Part shown: in pieces, positions 33,005-40,037 of the stretch
Numbering within the stretch: the stretch's first letter is position 1
Layout of the letters: every line of letters starts with the position of its first letter
Assembly (NCBI GenBank): GCA_036266155.1
Contig: DATANR010000328.1
Span: 1 to 64,000, forward strand
Direction: 5' to 3'
Origin: SIAJ01 sp036266155
GTDB lineage: Bacteria > Planctomycetota > Planctomycetia > Gemmatales > Gemmataceae
DNA: 64,000 nt
Program-made: the position numbers and the translations under genes
The notes under the pieces: model-generated
What the model was told of the DNA's origin: nothing
Databases searched by the model: none
The model's input: the letters and a program-made list of their open reading frames with translations, nothing else

Positions 33005-34015
33005 TCAGTTGGGCCGTGAGCGGGCCAGGCGGACGACCAGGCGTTCGAGTTGCAGGCGATCGGGCAGGGGGCTGCCGCCCTTGAGGCCCGCGTCGGTTTC
33101 GAGGAGCCAGTCGTAGAGCTTGTCGAGGCGCTCCGCGCCGAGGTGCTTCAATTGCTTGCGTGCTTGCTCGCGTGCCTGCGGCCAGCTCGCCACGCCGGCC
33201 CGGTTCATCGCCTCATCGATCGGCGTGCCTTGCTTGTAGATGCGGGCCGTTCGCGCCAGCTTGCGTAATTGCGAACCGAGCGCGCCGAGCATCGCCAGCG
33301 GCGCTTCGCCTTCCTCGAAGAGTTCACTGAGAATCTTGAGGGCCGTCGTCGGCTTCGCATCGCCGACGGCATCGAGGATCTTGAAGACGTTGGCCCCACG
33401 GCTGCGGCCGGTGAGTCCGTCCACGTCCGGTATATCAATCGCGGGCTTGGCGCCGACGAAGTCCGCGAGCTTCTGCAATTCCTGATCGAGTACGCCCATC
33501 GCGGGGCCGACGAGTTCGACGAGCAATTGTGCCGCCGGCGTCGTGAGCTTCTTGCCATAGCGCGACTGGCACCAATCGACGCACCACGCCGGGAGTTTGT
33601 ACTCCGCCGGTCCCTTGCAAATGATGTGCGACGCCTCGGGCACGGCCTTGGCAAGCTTGGTTGTCGCGGGGAATGCCTTCACGTCGAGCACGAGCACACC
33701 GACCGCGGATGGTGCCGCCACATACGCTTCAAGCTGCGGCCGAAAGTTAGTCACGAACGGGTCGGCCTGATCGACCACGACGAGCCGGCGCTCGCTGAAG
33801 AAGGACACCGAATCGAGTTCATTGCGAACGGTGGAGAACTCGGCCTTGTCGCCGGGGAACGTCGTGACGCCGTACTCTGGATCGGATTCACCGAGCACGA
33901 GCGGCACGAGCAACGCCAACACGCGGCGCTTGAGGAAGTCCTCGTCGCCGGAGAGCACGTAGAACGGCTGCCGCCGCGTCTTGCCGTTCTTGTCGATGAA
34001 GGAGAGAGCGTCCAT
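33005..34015 (-). CDS. holA: DNA polymerase III delta subunit
   Basis: Clamp-loader subunit that opens the beta sliding clamp. The 336 residues match HolA in length and layout: FYVLSGDEDFLKRRVLALLV at the N-terminus, FFSERRLVVVDQADPFV, then VGVLVLDVKAFPATTKLAKA. The helical lid and collar follow (LLVELVGPAMGVLDQELQKLADFV, then NVFKILDAVGDAKPTTALKILSEL), ending ERLDKLYDWLLETDAGLKGGS. Its ATG overlaps the nnrE TGA by one base (TGATG), so translation is coupled. Confidence 0.93.
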   Translation of the reverse strand: MDALSFIDKNGKTRRQPFYVLSGDEDFLKRRVLALLVPLVLGESDPEYGVTTFPGDKAEFSTVRNELDSVSFFSERRLVVVDQADPFVTNFRPQLEAYVAAPSAVGVLVLDVKAFPATTKLAKAVPEASHIICKGPAEYKLPAWCVDWCQSRYGKKLTTPAAQLLVELVGPAMGVLDQELQKLADFVGAKPAIDIPDVDGLTGRSRGANVFKILDAVGDAKPTTALKILSELFEEGEAPLAMLGALGSQLRKLARTARIYKQGTPIDEAMNRAGVASWPQAREQARKQLKHLGAERLDKLYDWLLETDAGLKGGSPLPDRLQLERLVVRLARSRPN

Positions 34016-34728
34016 CAGAGTGCGGAGTGCGGAGTGCGGAGTGCGGAGTTCAGACGATACTCGTCGACGAGTTTCTTGGGTGCGCCGATATCGATCACGT
34101 AGACTTCGCCGAGCCAGGGTTTGGCGTTCGGGTTCAGGAAGCCTTTCTTCCAGGCTACGAAAGTCGCCGTGTGCGTGGCCTTGATTGTTGGGCCGAGTGG
34201 TTCGCCGGTGTCGCAGTCGAGGCCCGAGGGGATGTCGACGGCGAGGACGGGCCGGCCACTGGCATTGACGGCCGCGACAACATCGGCGAATGGCGAAGCG
34301 AGCGATCGCGTGAGGCCGGTTCCAAAAAGCGCGTCGACGATCCAGCTCTGCGCCCCCTCGATCACGCGGCGGAGATCTGTATCTAACGAGCCCTCCGCCT
34401 CAGTGCTCCAAAGCGGCGCCGAACGTTGCCATACGACGGCGTTGGTTTTGGCGTCTGGCGACAACTTGTCGAGCACGCCGAAGAGCAGAACGTCCACATC
34501 GAACCCGTGATTCTGTAGATGCCGGGCCATGACGAAGCCGTCGCCGCCATTGTTGCCAGGGCCGCACAAGATCAGCACTCGTTGCCGTGCCGGATTCAAC
34601 TGGACGAGCAACTCCGCGGCCCCGCGGCCGGCGTTCTCCATGAGTACGACGCCGGGGACGCCGAACTCGTGGATCGCCCGGTGATCGAGTTCGCGGACGG
34701 CGGCGCGCGAGAGGTGGACTGGAGTCAT
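34015..34728 (-). CDS. nnrE: NAD(P)H-hydrate epimerase (YjeF N-terminal domain protein)
   Basis: Repairs damaged NAD(P)H by epimerising the hydrated form. 237 residues, single YjeF_N domain: LDHRAIHEFGVPGVVLMENAGRGAAEL, LILCGPGNNGGDGFVMARHL (nucleotide site), IVDALFGTGLTR, LAVDIPSGLDCDTG and ATFVAWKKGF. There is no C-terminal dehydratase domain, so the ADP/ATP-dependent dehydratase must be elsewhere. The last residues (NSALRTPHSAL) are encoded by a 7-bp tandem repeat and look like an added tail. The start overlaps the Uma2 stop by 4 bp. Confidence 0.92.
   Translation of the reverse strand: MTPVHLSRAAVRELDHRAIHEFGVPGVVLMENAGRGAAELLVQLNPARQRVLILCGPGNNGGDGFVMARHLQNHGFDVDVLLFGVLDKLSPDAKTNAVVWQRSAPLWSTEAEGSLDTDLRRVIEGAQSWIVDALFGTGLTRSLASPFADVVAAVNASGRPVLAVDIPSGLDCDTGEPLGPTIKATHTATFVAWKKGFLNPNAKPWLGEVYVIDIGAPKKLVDEYRLNSALRTPHSAL
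34019..34046. repeat. 7-bp tandem repeat (AGTGCGG x4)
   Basis: Four head-to-tail copies of AGTGCGG followed by a diverged unit, inside the 3' end of nnrE. In the nnrE frame it reads as an Ala-Leu-Arg-Thr-Pro-His-Ser pattern. Such heptamers recall the short tandemly repeated sequences of some other bacteria. Confidence 0.9.
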
Positions 34729-35468
34729 ACCACGGGGTCAAGCGGGGCGATGTGCAGAGTGTATTGCCAATTGTCATCGCGAGCGCGCGATCGCTCCAGC
34801 ATGAATTTTCGGTTGAATACGGATGAAACCAACCAACCATCGACTGGATCAATTTCGACGTATCCAAGCGGTTGATGGCGAAAAATGATAAACACCAATT
34901 TGTCTTCTCGACCATCAACGAGCCAATATTCTGGAATGCCCGCCAGATGATAACGTTCGCGCAGGACTTCATAGTCTTTGCGTTCCGATGAAGGGCTCAC
35001 AACTTCCACCACAGCATCGGGCGTGCCGAGTATTTCACGACAATCATCTTCTGAAGCGGTTGCAATGAATTGAGCACGACCAGACCTGAGGGTTTCCCAC
35101 GATACAAACATCCCCTCGGGCTCATTGGACAGGTCGGCCGCCTCATTGCTGACGAGCATTCCATCCGTCATGTAGCGTCCGAGGTCAAGCGAACGAACAA
35201 GTTGATAGAGAACGTGATTGATTTCACTCTTGGCAGCATTATGAATGCCGAGTCGTTCGGGGGACATATCGATGAAGATCTCCCCGCCCAAATAGGCGAC
35301 TTGAATATCCTCGGGGAACTTGTCCGATGTTGCCCATTCTCGGAAACCGGCAAACGACATTGTCGATGCCGGGATTGATAGGCAGAAATTACGGGAATTG
35401 CGCTCGACCGAACGCGGAGCAATCGCCGTTGGCCGCGTAGGTGAACCGGGAATGGTCGTCGTTGACAT
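34725..35468 (-). CDS. Uma2 family endonuclease-like protein (copy 1)
   Basis: A 247-residue member of the Uma2/DUF820 family (PD-(D/E)XK nuclease fold). Family features: VAYLGGEIFIDMSPERLGIHN, PEGMFVSWETLRSGRAQFI, TPDAVVEVVSPSSERKDYEVLRERYHLAGIPEYWLVD with the D...EvvS...K core. ATG 35468 has AAGGAG upstream. It overlaps nnrE by 4 bp and follows kdgK by 71 bp. Uma2 genes are multi-copy in planctomycetes and cyanobacteria, with no proven role. Confidence 0.88.
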   Translation of the reverse strand: MSTTTIPGSPTRPTAIAPRSVERNSRNFCLSIPASTMSFAGFREWATSDKFPEDIQVAYLGGEIFIDMSPERLGIHNAAKSEINHVLYQLVRSLDLGRYMTDGMLVSNEAADLSNEPEGMFVSWETLRSGRAQFIATASEDDCREILGTPDAVVEVVSPSSERKDYEVLRERYHLAGIPEYWLVDGREDKLVFIIFRHQPLGYVEIDPVDGWLVSSVFNRKFMLERSRARDDNWQYTLHIAPLDPVV

Positions 35469-35539
35469 TAGAAAGCGCTCCTTCCACAATCGTACGGGAT
35501 TCCGCGCTGATTGTGGAATTGTTGAACGGTCCATACCGC

Positions 35540-36517
35540 TCACCGATCAATCCGCAGCCCACCGCCTTGCATCAAGGCTTCGACTTCCGCTTTGGTCAGC
35601 CACGGGAAGTCGCCGGGGATACTGTGCTTGAGGGCGTTCATCGCGGTGCCATAGCCGAGACCCTTTTCCAGGTCGCCGTTGAGCAGGCCGTGCAAGAGAC
35701 CAGCGACAAAGGCGTCGCCGGAACCGAGGCGATCGACGATTTCGACTTCATAGCTCGGCGCACGCACTGTTCGTCCACCGGCATGGCCGACCGCGGACAC
35801 GGTGTTGCGCCAGACACTGGGGGTCTCGCGCAAGGTCATCGCGACGGCCACGAGATGGTAGTGTGTCGCGGTGGCCGCGGCCGCCTGTTCCGGATCCGCG
35901 GCACTGATGCCGAAGAAGCGCTCGGCGTCCGCGGGATTGGTGACGAGGACATCGACGAACTTGATTGCTTCAGCGAGCCAGGCACGGGCCTCGTCCACGG
36001 ACCAGAGCTTCGCGCGGTAATTGGGGTCGAGGCACGTGGTGAGCCCGGCGGTCTTCGCGGCGTGGAGGGCCTCCAATGTCGCGTCGGCGGCCGACGGGCT
36101 CAGGGCGGCCGTGATGCCGGTCACGTAAAACCAATTGGCCCCGGTAAGAATCTTGGGCCAGTCCATCATTCCAGGCTGGATGCGGGCCATTGCCGAGTCG
36201 GTGCGATCGTAAACGATGCCGCTCGGTCGCGGCGCCGCCCCAAACTCCAGAAAATAGACACCGACCCGATCCTCTTCGGTGAAGAGGATGTGAGTCGCAA
36301 TGCCGGTCTCGGACGCTCGATTGACGATGAGTCGGCCGAGCGGATTGTCGGTGAGCCGCGAGACCCAGGTGCTGGTGCGGCCCAGTCGAGCAAGGCCAAT
36401 AGCCGTGTTCAACTCGGCGCCGCCAATCTCGACGTCGAGCGAATAGGCTTGCTCGAGCCGACGATGATTCGCGGGGGCGAGCCGAACCATCGCTTCGCCA
36501 AATGTGATGACGTCCAT
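35540..36517 (-). CDS. kdgK: 2-keto-3-deoxygluconate kinase (PfkB family)
   Basis: Phosphorylates KDG to KDPG, the substrate of Eda. 325 residues with PfkB signatures: ITFGEAMVRLAP and IGGAELNTAIGLARLG at the N-terminus, DPNYRAKLW in the middle, and the ATP/catalytic motif DRLGSGDAFVAGLLHGLL (base Asp in GSGDAF). KDG kinase rather than another sugar kinase is supported by the FGEAM start and by eda two genes upstream. The gap to the upstream Uma2 gene is 13 bp. Confidence 0.88.
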   Translation of the reverse strand: MDVITFGEAMVRLAPANHRRLEQAYSLDVEIGGAELNTAIGLARLGRTSTWVSRLTDNPLGRLIVNRASETGIATHILFTEEDRVGVYFLEFGAAPRPSGIVYDRTDSAMARIQPGMMDWPKILTGANWFYVTGITAALSPSAADATLEALHAAKTAGLTTCLDPNYRAKLWSVDEARAWLAEAIKFVDVLVTNPADAERFFGISAADPEQAAAATATHYHLVAVAMTLRETPSVWRNTVSAVGHAGGRTVRAPSYEVEIVDRLGSGDAFVAGLLHGLLNGDLEKGLGYGTAMNALKHSIPGDFPWLTKAEVEALMQGGGLRIDR

Positions 36518-36530
36518 GGATTAAGTACGA

Positions 36531-37097
36531 TCAGGAAGAAGCGAGAATTTCATCGACAGCGACGCGCCAGCCGGGCACGGCAGGCTCCGCATCAGCCGTC
36601 TGACCTGTAACAAAAACTTCGGGTAGATCGGGAGTCGTTGTCCGAAAAACACGGATGCAAGCAGCAATTGGATCGACGTCCCAGACGACCGCGGTGCCCG
36701 CCTCGAAGTAGTCGGCGCGCTTGGCGGCCATGGCCTCCTCGGCCGCATCGCCGTAGTCGCCCTTGCTGCGCACCTCGACGGCCAGCGTCGGCGAGCCCTC
36801 AATGAAATCCATCTCGTCGTCCGGCAGTCGACCAACGAATAGCGAAGCATCCGGAGAGAATGACTCGCGGCCAGAAGTCAATTCCGGCACCGCGAAGCCG
36901 ACGTTGTCCGGCAAGGCGACGCCATGACCGGTCCGCTGAGCGTGATCGTCGAGACTGCGGAAGATGCGGCCGCCAATGCGGCCAGGGTGGAAGCCCGTGG
37001 GCATAAGCGGCACCACCATTCCGCCGATCAGTTCCGCCTTGCCATCGACGCGCGCGAGGTCGGCGAGCGTGGCGACAGTTGGCAGTACCGAAGACAT
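36531..37097 (-). CDS. Uma2 family endonuclease-like protein (copy 2)
   Basis: A 188-residue Uma2/DUF820 protein, clearly different from copy 1. Features: DLARVDGKAELIGGMVVPLMP, GRIFRSLDDHAQRTGHG, SFSPDASLFVGR, PTLAVEVRSKGDYGDAAEEAMAAKRADYFEAGTAVVWDVD, which gives the D...EvrSK core with the nuclease Lys retained. ATG 37097 has AGGAG upstream. It is inserted between eda (36 bp) and kdgK (13 bp) on the same strand, so it is expressed with sugar-acid genes. Confidence 0.88.
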   Translation of the reverse strand: MSSVLPTVATLADLARVDGKAELIGGMVVPLMPTGFHPGRIGGRIFRSLDDHAQRTGHGVALPDNVGFAVPELTSGRESFSPDASLFVGRLPDDEMDFIEGSPTLAVEVRSKGDYGDAAEEAMAAKRADYFEAGTAVVWDVDPIAACIRVFRTTTPDLPEVFVTGQTADAEPAVPGWRVAVDEILASS

Positions 37098-37133
37098 GAT
37101 GTACGTCTCCTGGCCTCTCTCCATCCCTCCAAA

Positions 37134-37778
37134 TTATCGAGTTCGGGCTCGTTTCACCACGTCAACGTATTGCGCCGCCAGGTCGCGAAGCTGATCAAAC
37201 GCCTTCGCGGCGACAAGCTTCGGATCGACGAGTTGGCCGCCGATGCCCAGACAACAAGCACCGGCTTTCAAGAACTCGGCCGCGGTGTTCAGGTCGACGC
37301 CGCCGGTCGGCATCAGGCGGATTTGCGGCAAGGGCCCGCGCATGGCCTTGAAGAACGCCGGGCCGACGACGTCGGCCGGGAAGACCTTTACGATGTCCGC
37401 GCCGGCTTCCCAGGCATGGACGATCTCCGTCGGCGTGAAGGCTCCCGGCATCACAAGTTTGTCATAGCGCCGGCACAGACGAATCACTTCCGTATTGACG
37501 ATCGGCGAAACAATGAACTCGGCCCCCGCGAGCAATGCGGCCCGACAAGTCTCGGACTCCAGGACCGTGCCCGCCCCGAGTAATACGGCATCGCCCAGGT
37601 CCCGCTTGGCGTCGCGCAAAACGTCGAGCGCGTTGGGGACCGTCAGCGTCACCTCGGCTACGGTCACGCCGCCAGCGGCCAGAGCGCGAATGACTTCAAC
37701 CAGACCGGTTGGCTCCGGCGCTCGGACGACGGCGACGATCCCAGCATCAAGGACGCGCTGTAGGGACTGCGAACTCAT
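37134..37778 (-). CDS. eda: KDPG/KHG aldolase
   Basis: Class I aldolase that splits 2-keto-3-deoxy-6-phosphogluconate into pyruvate and glyceraldehyde-3-phosphate, often also 4-hydroxy-2-oxoglutarate. 214 residues: GIVAVVRAPEPTGLVEVIRALAAGGVTVAEVTLTVPNAL (general-acid Glu), LLGAGTVL, AEFIVSPIVNTEVI, and GADIVKVFPADVVGP with the Schiff-base Lys, then LMPTGGVDL. First gene of a leftward cluster leading to kdgK, which gives the lower KDG pathway for uronate or pectin-type sugars. Confidence 0.93.
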   Translation of the reverse strand: MSSQSLQRVLDAGIVAVVRAPEPTGLVEVIRALAAGGVTVAEVTLTVPNALDVLRDAKRDLGDAVLLGAGTVLESETCRAALLAGAEFIVSPIVNTEVIRLCRRYDKLVMPGAFTPTEIVHAWEAGADIVKVFPADVVGPAFFKAMRGPLPQIRLMPTGGVDLNTAAEFLKAGACCLGIGGQLVDPKLVAAKAFDQLRDLAAQYVDVVKRARTR

Positions 37779-37835
37779 GGAACTTGACTGAACTCAGGGG
37801 TCAGGTCGGGCGATTAGAGCCGACTTCGGGTATTC

Positions 37836-37859
37836 GTAGCGGAAGTCGCCAGACTTCCG
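37836..37859. repeat. single-arm GTAG hairpin repeat
   Basis: GTAG followed by an 8-bp perfect hairpin CGGAAGTC, loop GCCA, GACTTCCG. It has the same layout as one arm of the larger elements, but stands alone. Confidence 0.75.
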
Positions 37860-37888
37860 TTTGAGCATGAAGTTATTGCAGCTCTTAC

Positions 37889-37994
37889 GTAGCCTTCTCG
37901 CTCCGCGAGAAGTAAGCAAGGCTGGCCCGTGAAAAAAGCCATTGTTTCGGACCGCGCCTGCCTTTGCAATCTTCTCGCGGAGCGAGAAGGCTAC
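37889..37994. repeat. nested palindromic repeat, family B copy 4
   Basis: Inverted arms at 37889-37919 and 37962-37994, each with GTAGCC and the hairpin CTTCTCGC, loop TCC, GCGAGAAG. They are separated by about 42 bp. With the preceding single-arm element it fills the gap (37779-38053) between eda and the DUF2617 gene. Confidence 0.88.
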
Positions 37995-38053
37995 GTTCAA
38001 ATTGCAATGAGCCGCTAGAAGTTTGTCTTACGAGACTTCAGGCCTGCGGCACT

Positions 38054-38605
38054 TCACGGCGATACGCGCTCGATTAAAGTCTGCGTCTTAAGCAACGTGC
38101 AATCGGCAGGAAAGGTATGGAACGTGTTGATTACCAGGCACCCGGCTCGGCCATCGGCGGTTACTAACCCCAATGGCGCCAACGCACATCGGTGCTGCGG
38201 CTCCAGCAGGTGCAACAAGCCGCGTTTGCGGCCGTCGGCCAGCAACTCTTCGTGAACCCGACTAAATAGGGGAAAGGGGAGCGTCTCGGCTTGCGCGCTC
38301 ATCTGATAGCAGAAGATCGGCGATGCGCGGAAGGCATCTGTATGCTCGCCCTCGAACCGGTGTCGCCAGACATGCCCCCGACCGGGAAGTGGCTGGCCGC
38401 GTGCCGCCGTCAATTCCGTCAAAAACACGTTCCCCGATTGCCAGCTGATGGCATGACCGGCCGGCGTAATGCGAACGGTCAAGACATAATCGTCCTGTCG
38501 AACTTCGCGAGACGCGAGCGTCTCGATCAATTCCGGATGGATGGGCCGACGGAATAGGTGTACCGACATCGCGTCGGCTGGTGGTCGCTGGGCTAGGCTG
38601 GTCAT
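38054..38605 (-). CDS. DUF2617 family protein
   Basis: A 183-residue protein of a family restricted largely to planctomycetes. Recognised by LFRRPIHPELIETLASREV, YVLTVRITPAGHAISWQSGNVFLTEL, then YQMSAQAETLPFPLFSRVHEELL, GLLHLLEPQHRCALAPLGLV and CLVINTFHTFPADCTLLKTQTLIE. Function unknown; no signal peptide. ATG 38605 is a compromise; a later ATG (38569) would drop 12 residues, and the longer frame to 38734 reads as non-coding. Confidence 0.8.
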   Translation of the reverse strand: MTSLAQRPPADAMSVHLFRRPIHPELIETLASREVRQDDYVLTVRITPAGHAISWQSGNVFLTELTAARGQPLPGRGHVWRHRFEGEHTDAFRASPIFCYQMSAQAETLPFPLFSRVHEELLADGRKRGLLHLLEPQHRCALAPLGLVTADGRAGCLVINTFHTFPADCTLLKTQTLIERVSP

Positions 38606-38724
38606 GGCATCAAGGCCCGTCGTCGGTCGACATCCTGCGCGATTATAGCGGCGAGCTTTCCGGCCACAATGCGGGTTGCAAGCGGGGTTGACGGATCGCG
38701 AATGGAGCGCGATTCCCCATCTGG

Positions 38725-38763
38725 AAAAAGCCAACGGGCCAGGGTGTTACCCCTGGCCCGTTG
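38725..38763 (-). terminator. rho-independent terminator of the cysteine-rich gene
   Basis: Perfect 13-bp stem (CAACGGGCCAGGG at 38732-38744 with its complement at 38751-38763), 6-base loop, followed on the reverse strand by GC and five T. It lies 27 bp beyond the stop at 38790. Confidence 0.85.
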
Positions 38764-38789
38764 CGCGAGTCCACCTTCCTAGGGTTCAA

Positions 38790-39254
38790 TCAACCACCGA
38801 CCTTCGGGGTGGCGGTCTTCGGCATTTCCTTCTTCGGGTCGGCCGGGACCGTCGGGACGGCCATCGGGGCGACCGGAGCGACGACCGCGCCGCCGCAGCC
38901 ATTGTCACAACCCGTGTTGCAGCAGCTCGTCTTCTTGCAGGAAAAGCACGAGAAGCACTTGCTGAAGCAGCAGGTCTTCGGAGCGCAGCACGTGGTCGGC
39001 GCACAAGCCGGTGCACACGGAGCCGGGCACGGGGCCGGGGCGCACGCCGGAGCGCACGGGGCCGGGGCGCAGCAGGTCGTCGGCGCACAGCAGGTCGGCT
39101 TGCTGCAGCAGAACGTCGGGCAGCACAGCTTCGGACAATGGAACGTCGGACAGTGGATCGTCGGACAACAGATCTTCGGACAGTGGAACGTCGGGCAGCA
39201 AGCCGGAGCTTCCGGGGCGCCCGCCATCGCCACAACCATCACTACGCTATACAT
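38790..39254 (-). CDS. cysteine-rich CCPT/CAP-repeat protein
   Basis: A 154-residue protein with 31 cysteines, about one in five residues. It starts MYSVVMVVAMAGAPEAPACC, a short hydrophobic leader of a kind I associate with planctomycete secreted proteins. Then come CCPTFHCPK, CCPTIHCPTFHCPK and CCPTFCC units, CAPAPC/CAPAC units, a SKCFSCFSCKK stretch and a Val/Pro/Ala tail. GAGGGGG lies about 9 bases before ATG 39254, so the longer frame to 39521 is rejected. It has its own likely promoter and terminator. It could be a metal-binding or disulfide-linked structural surface protein; unproven. Confidence 0.72.
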   Translation of the reverse strand: MYSVVMVVAMAGAPEAPACCPTFHCPKICCPTIHCPTFHCPKLCCPTFCCSKPTCCAPTTCCAPAPCAPACAPAPCPAPCAPACAPTTCCAPKTCCFSKCFSCFSCKKTSCCNTGCDNGCGGAVVAPVAPMAVPTVPADPKKEMPKTATPKVGG

Positions 39255-39417
39255 CTCACTAACCCCCTCAGTCGGATGCCAGTCACTCCGCCCCAGACGC
39301 TGCCCTCTTGCGAAGGCCGATTCCCCACCTCGGGCGGATGTGACGACACACCCGAAGCTGATTCGATGGATGGTTGTTAGGGTGGGAAATCTAGTTAGCT
39401 TGCGTCGTATGAAGAAT

Positions 39418-39446
39418 ATAGTAAAGCTAGGCAAGACTTGCGTCAA
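39418..39446 (-). promoter_or_regulatory. candidate sigma-70 promoter for the cysteine-rich gene
   Basis: On the reverse strand TTGACG (39446-39441), a 17-base spacer, then TACTAT (39423-39418). It is upstream of ATG 39254 and would give a 5' leader of about 155 bases. Confidence 0.45.
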
Positions 39447-39888
39447 ACCTTCTGCCCGCTTGACCTTCCGTTCCGGACCATCTTGCCATCCTACGATCGG
39501 CCCTGCCTTCACAATTCGCACAGACGGTATTCAGCTGAACGGCCCGAAAAGGCCATTCTCGTCAAACGTGCAGCATTTTTTGGGGTTGTATTCTAGTGCG
39601 GCCCTGGTAAATCGGGCAGATTATGACGACTGGGATAGGAGACATCCCCTTTACATTTCAGCTCTCACCGGATAAATAAGACCTGCAAGTCCGATTTAGC
39701 CGATCAGCTGACAGGGAGGCCAGTCCTGGCCGATATGGGTCACCACAACCCGTTTAGGCCCTACCACCGGCTCCCAACGGCGACGGGCCACCGGGACTAC
39801 CAGTTTTTGGCGAGGTTTCTGAACCAGTTTTTCGGAGCGCAGTATCGACGCAAAACTATTGCTGAAAGATGGATAGATCAAACGCACG

Positions 39889-39957
39889 ATCAAAGAGCGC
39901 CAGACCCAATAACCCGTTGGCGCTCTTCGTGGCGCCCTTTGATTGGCGCTCTTTGAT
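39889..39957. repeat. 14-bp inverted repeat
   Basis: ATCAAAGAGCGCCA at 39889-39902 is matched perfectly by its complement at 39944-39957, which is followed by four T after it. A partial third copy (GGCGCCCTTTGAT) lies between. It could be a terminator-like or attenuator-like structure ahead of the gene at 40038. Confidence 0.6.
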
Positions 39958-40037
39958 TTTGGCCCTATTTGGATTCCTCAGTCGGTCGATTTCAAACCCT
40001 TGTGCCCACTGTTGGCGCCCAACCTCGGAGCGGTCTC

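Larger units (their letters stand above)
39255..40037. other. 783-bp gap between the cysteine-rich gene and the HTTM pair
   Basis: AT-richer than its surroundings. It holds the promoter and an approximately 155-base leader of the cysteine-rich gene, and a 14-bp inverted repeat at 39889-39957. Reading frames of 65-73 codons on both strands around 39700-39950 have no ribosome sites and no recognised product. Confidence 0.5.

Noticed and set aside
34019..34046. CRISPR-like array
   Set aside because: Units are 7 bp with no spacers; it is a simple tandem repeat in a coding end.
37794..38000. 68-codon reverse frame between eda and the DUF2617 gene
   Set aside because: It is made of the palindromic repeats (SLREK, SRGARRLRK peptides) and is not a gene.
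39255..39521. N-terminal extension of the cysteine-rich protein
   Set aside because: A strong ribosome site precedes ATG 39254, and the extension would cover the candidate promoter.
39696..39956. Short frames on both strands in the 39.3-40.0 kb gap
   Set aside because: They overlap each other, lack ribosome sites and match no family I know.
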